From JAQIBY01 sp034658655 (GTDB lineage Bacteria; Bacteroidota; Bacteroidia; Bacteroidales; ML635J-15): a DNA stretch of 5,857 nt. Below are positions 5,795 through 5,857 of this stretch, piece by piece. How positions within the stretch are numbered: the first letter of the stretch is position 1; every line of letters starts with the position of its first letter. The notes under the pieces were generated by a model. The model ran no database searches, was not told where the DNA came from, and worked only from the letters and a program-made list of their open reading frames with translations. The stretch lies in the NCBI GenBank assembly GCA_034658655.1, contig JAYEFQ010000020.1, positions 1 to 5,857 on the forward strand, written 5' to 3'. A program made the translations under genes and the position numbers.

Positions 5795-5857
5795 CTAAAC
5801 ACTTGATGAGGCTTCTCCAGCCTCAGAAGCTGCACATTGTAAATCATATGCATAAAG
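5795..5857 (-). CDS. Possible 3' end of an upstream gene (partial)
   Basis: On the minus strand the frame from 5857 is open for 20 codons, reading LYAYDLQCAASEAGEASSSV, and ends with two consecutive stops, TAG (5797-5795) and TAA (5794-5792). It would end 24 bases before the ATG at 5770, a spacing that fits an operon. The tail is too short to identify and another frame is also open here, so the gene itself is uncertain. Confidence 0.3.
   Translation of the reverse strand, partial: LYAYDLQCAASEAGEASSSV
5807..5825. repeat. Hairpin upstream of the exported-protein gene
   Basis: TGAGGCT (5807-5813) and AGCCTCA (5819-5825) form a perfect 7-base stem with a 5-base loop. An alternative stem, GCTTCT (5811-5816) with AGAAGC (5825-5830), overlaps it, so the two would exclude each other. 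No T-run follows on the minus strand, so it is not a classical terminator. If the partial frame at 5795-5857 is real, the hairpin lies inside that coding sequence. Confidence 0.4.

Noticed and set aside
5517..5798. Plus-strand open frame of 93 codons opposite the exported-protein start
   Set aside because: It mirrors the signal peptide and beta-sandwich codons of the minus-strand gene; its apparent hydrophobicity comes from the complement of that sequence.

Overview
The window looks like a chromosomal segment of an AT-rich member of the Bacteroidota. The evidence is the small CxxC...CxxxC zinc-ribbon protein typical of that phylum, A-rich leaders without Shine-Dalgarno sequences, TAnnTTTG-type -7 promoter matches, and an exported protein that starts with a carboxypeptidase-regulatory-like domain. 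The order or genus cannot be fixed from the sequence alone.

Left part (1-1948). A zinc-ribbon gene leaves the window on the minus strand at base 1. Diverging from it is a plus-strand pair: an exported ChaN-family (haem-binding/Tiki-like) protein, then, after 8 bases, a cytoplasmic LD-carboxypeptidase of family S66 used in murein tripeptide recycling.

Middle part (1945-4299). A tight minus-strand operon converges on the LD-carboxypeptidase gene, with stop codons overlapping at a shared TTAA. In transcription order it encodes a UDP-glucuronate decarboxylase (UDP-xylose synthase), RfbA/RmlA (glucose-1-phosphate thymidylyltransferase) and RfbC/RmlC (dTDP-4-dehydrorhamnose 3,5-epimerase). Genes overlap by 4 and 14 bases, so they are very probably co-transcribed and translationally coupled. 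They supply nucleotide sugars for surface polysaccharide. RmlB and RmlD are not in the window.

Right part (4300-5857). An intergenic stretch holds a GC-rich REP-like palindrome and several small inverted repeats. Next comes a 45-codon remnant of lptB (3' end only, minus strand), cut at its 5' side exactly where the stop codon of an exported, AT-rich carboxypeptidase-regulatory-like protein of unknown function begins. This in-frame junction is the main anomaly: it marks an insertion, deletion or recombination endpoint inside or beside lptB. At the far right a short open frame with a hairpin may be the 3' end of another gene.

I found no CRISPR array, tRNA, rRNA, recognisable transposase or clear new multi-gene system. 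Most of the window is ordinary core and polysaccharide metabolism. The lptB junction deserves the closest second look.
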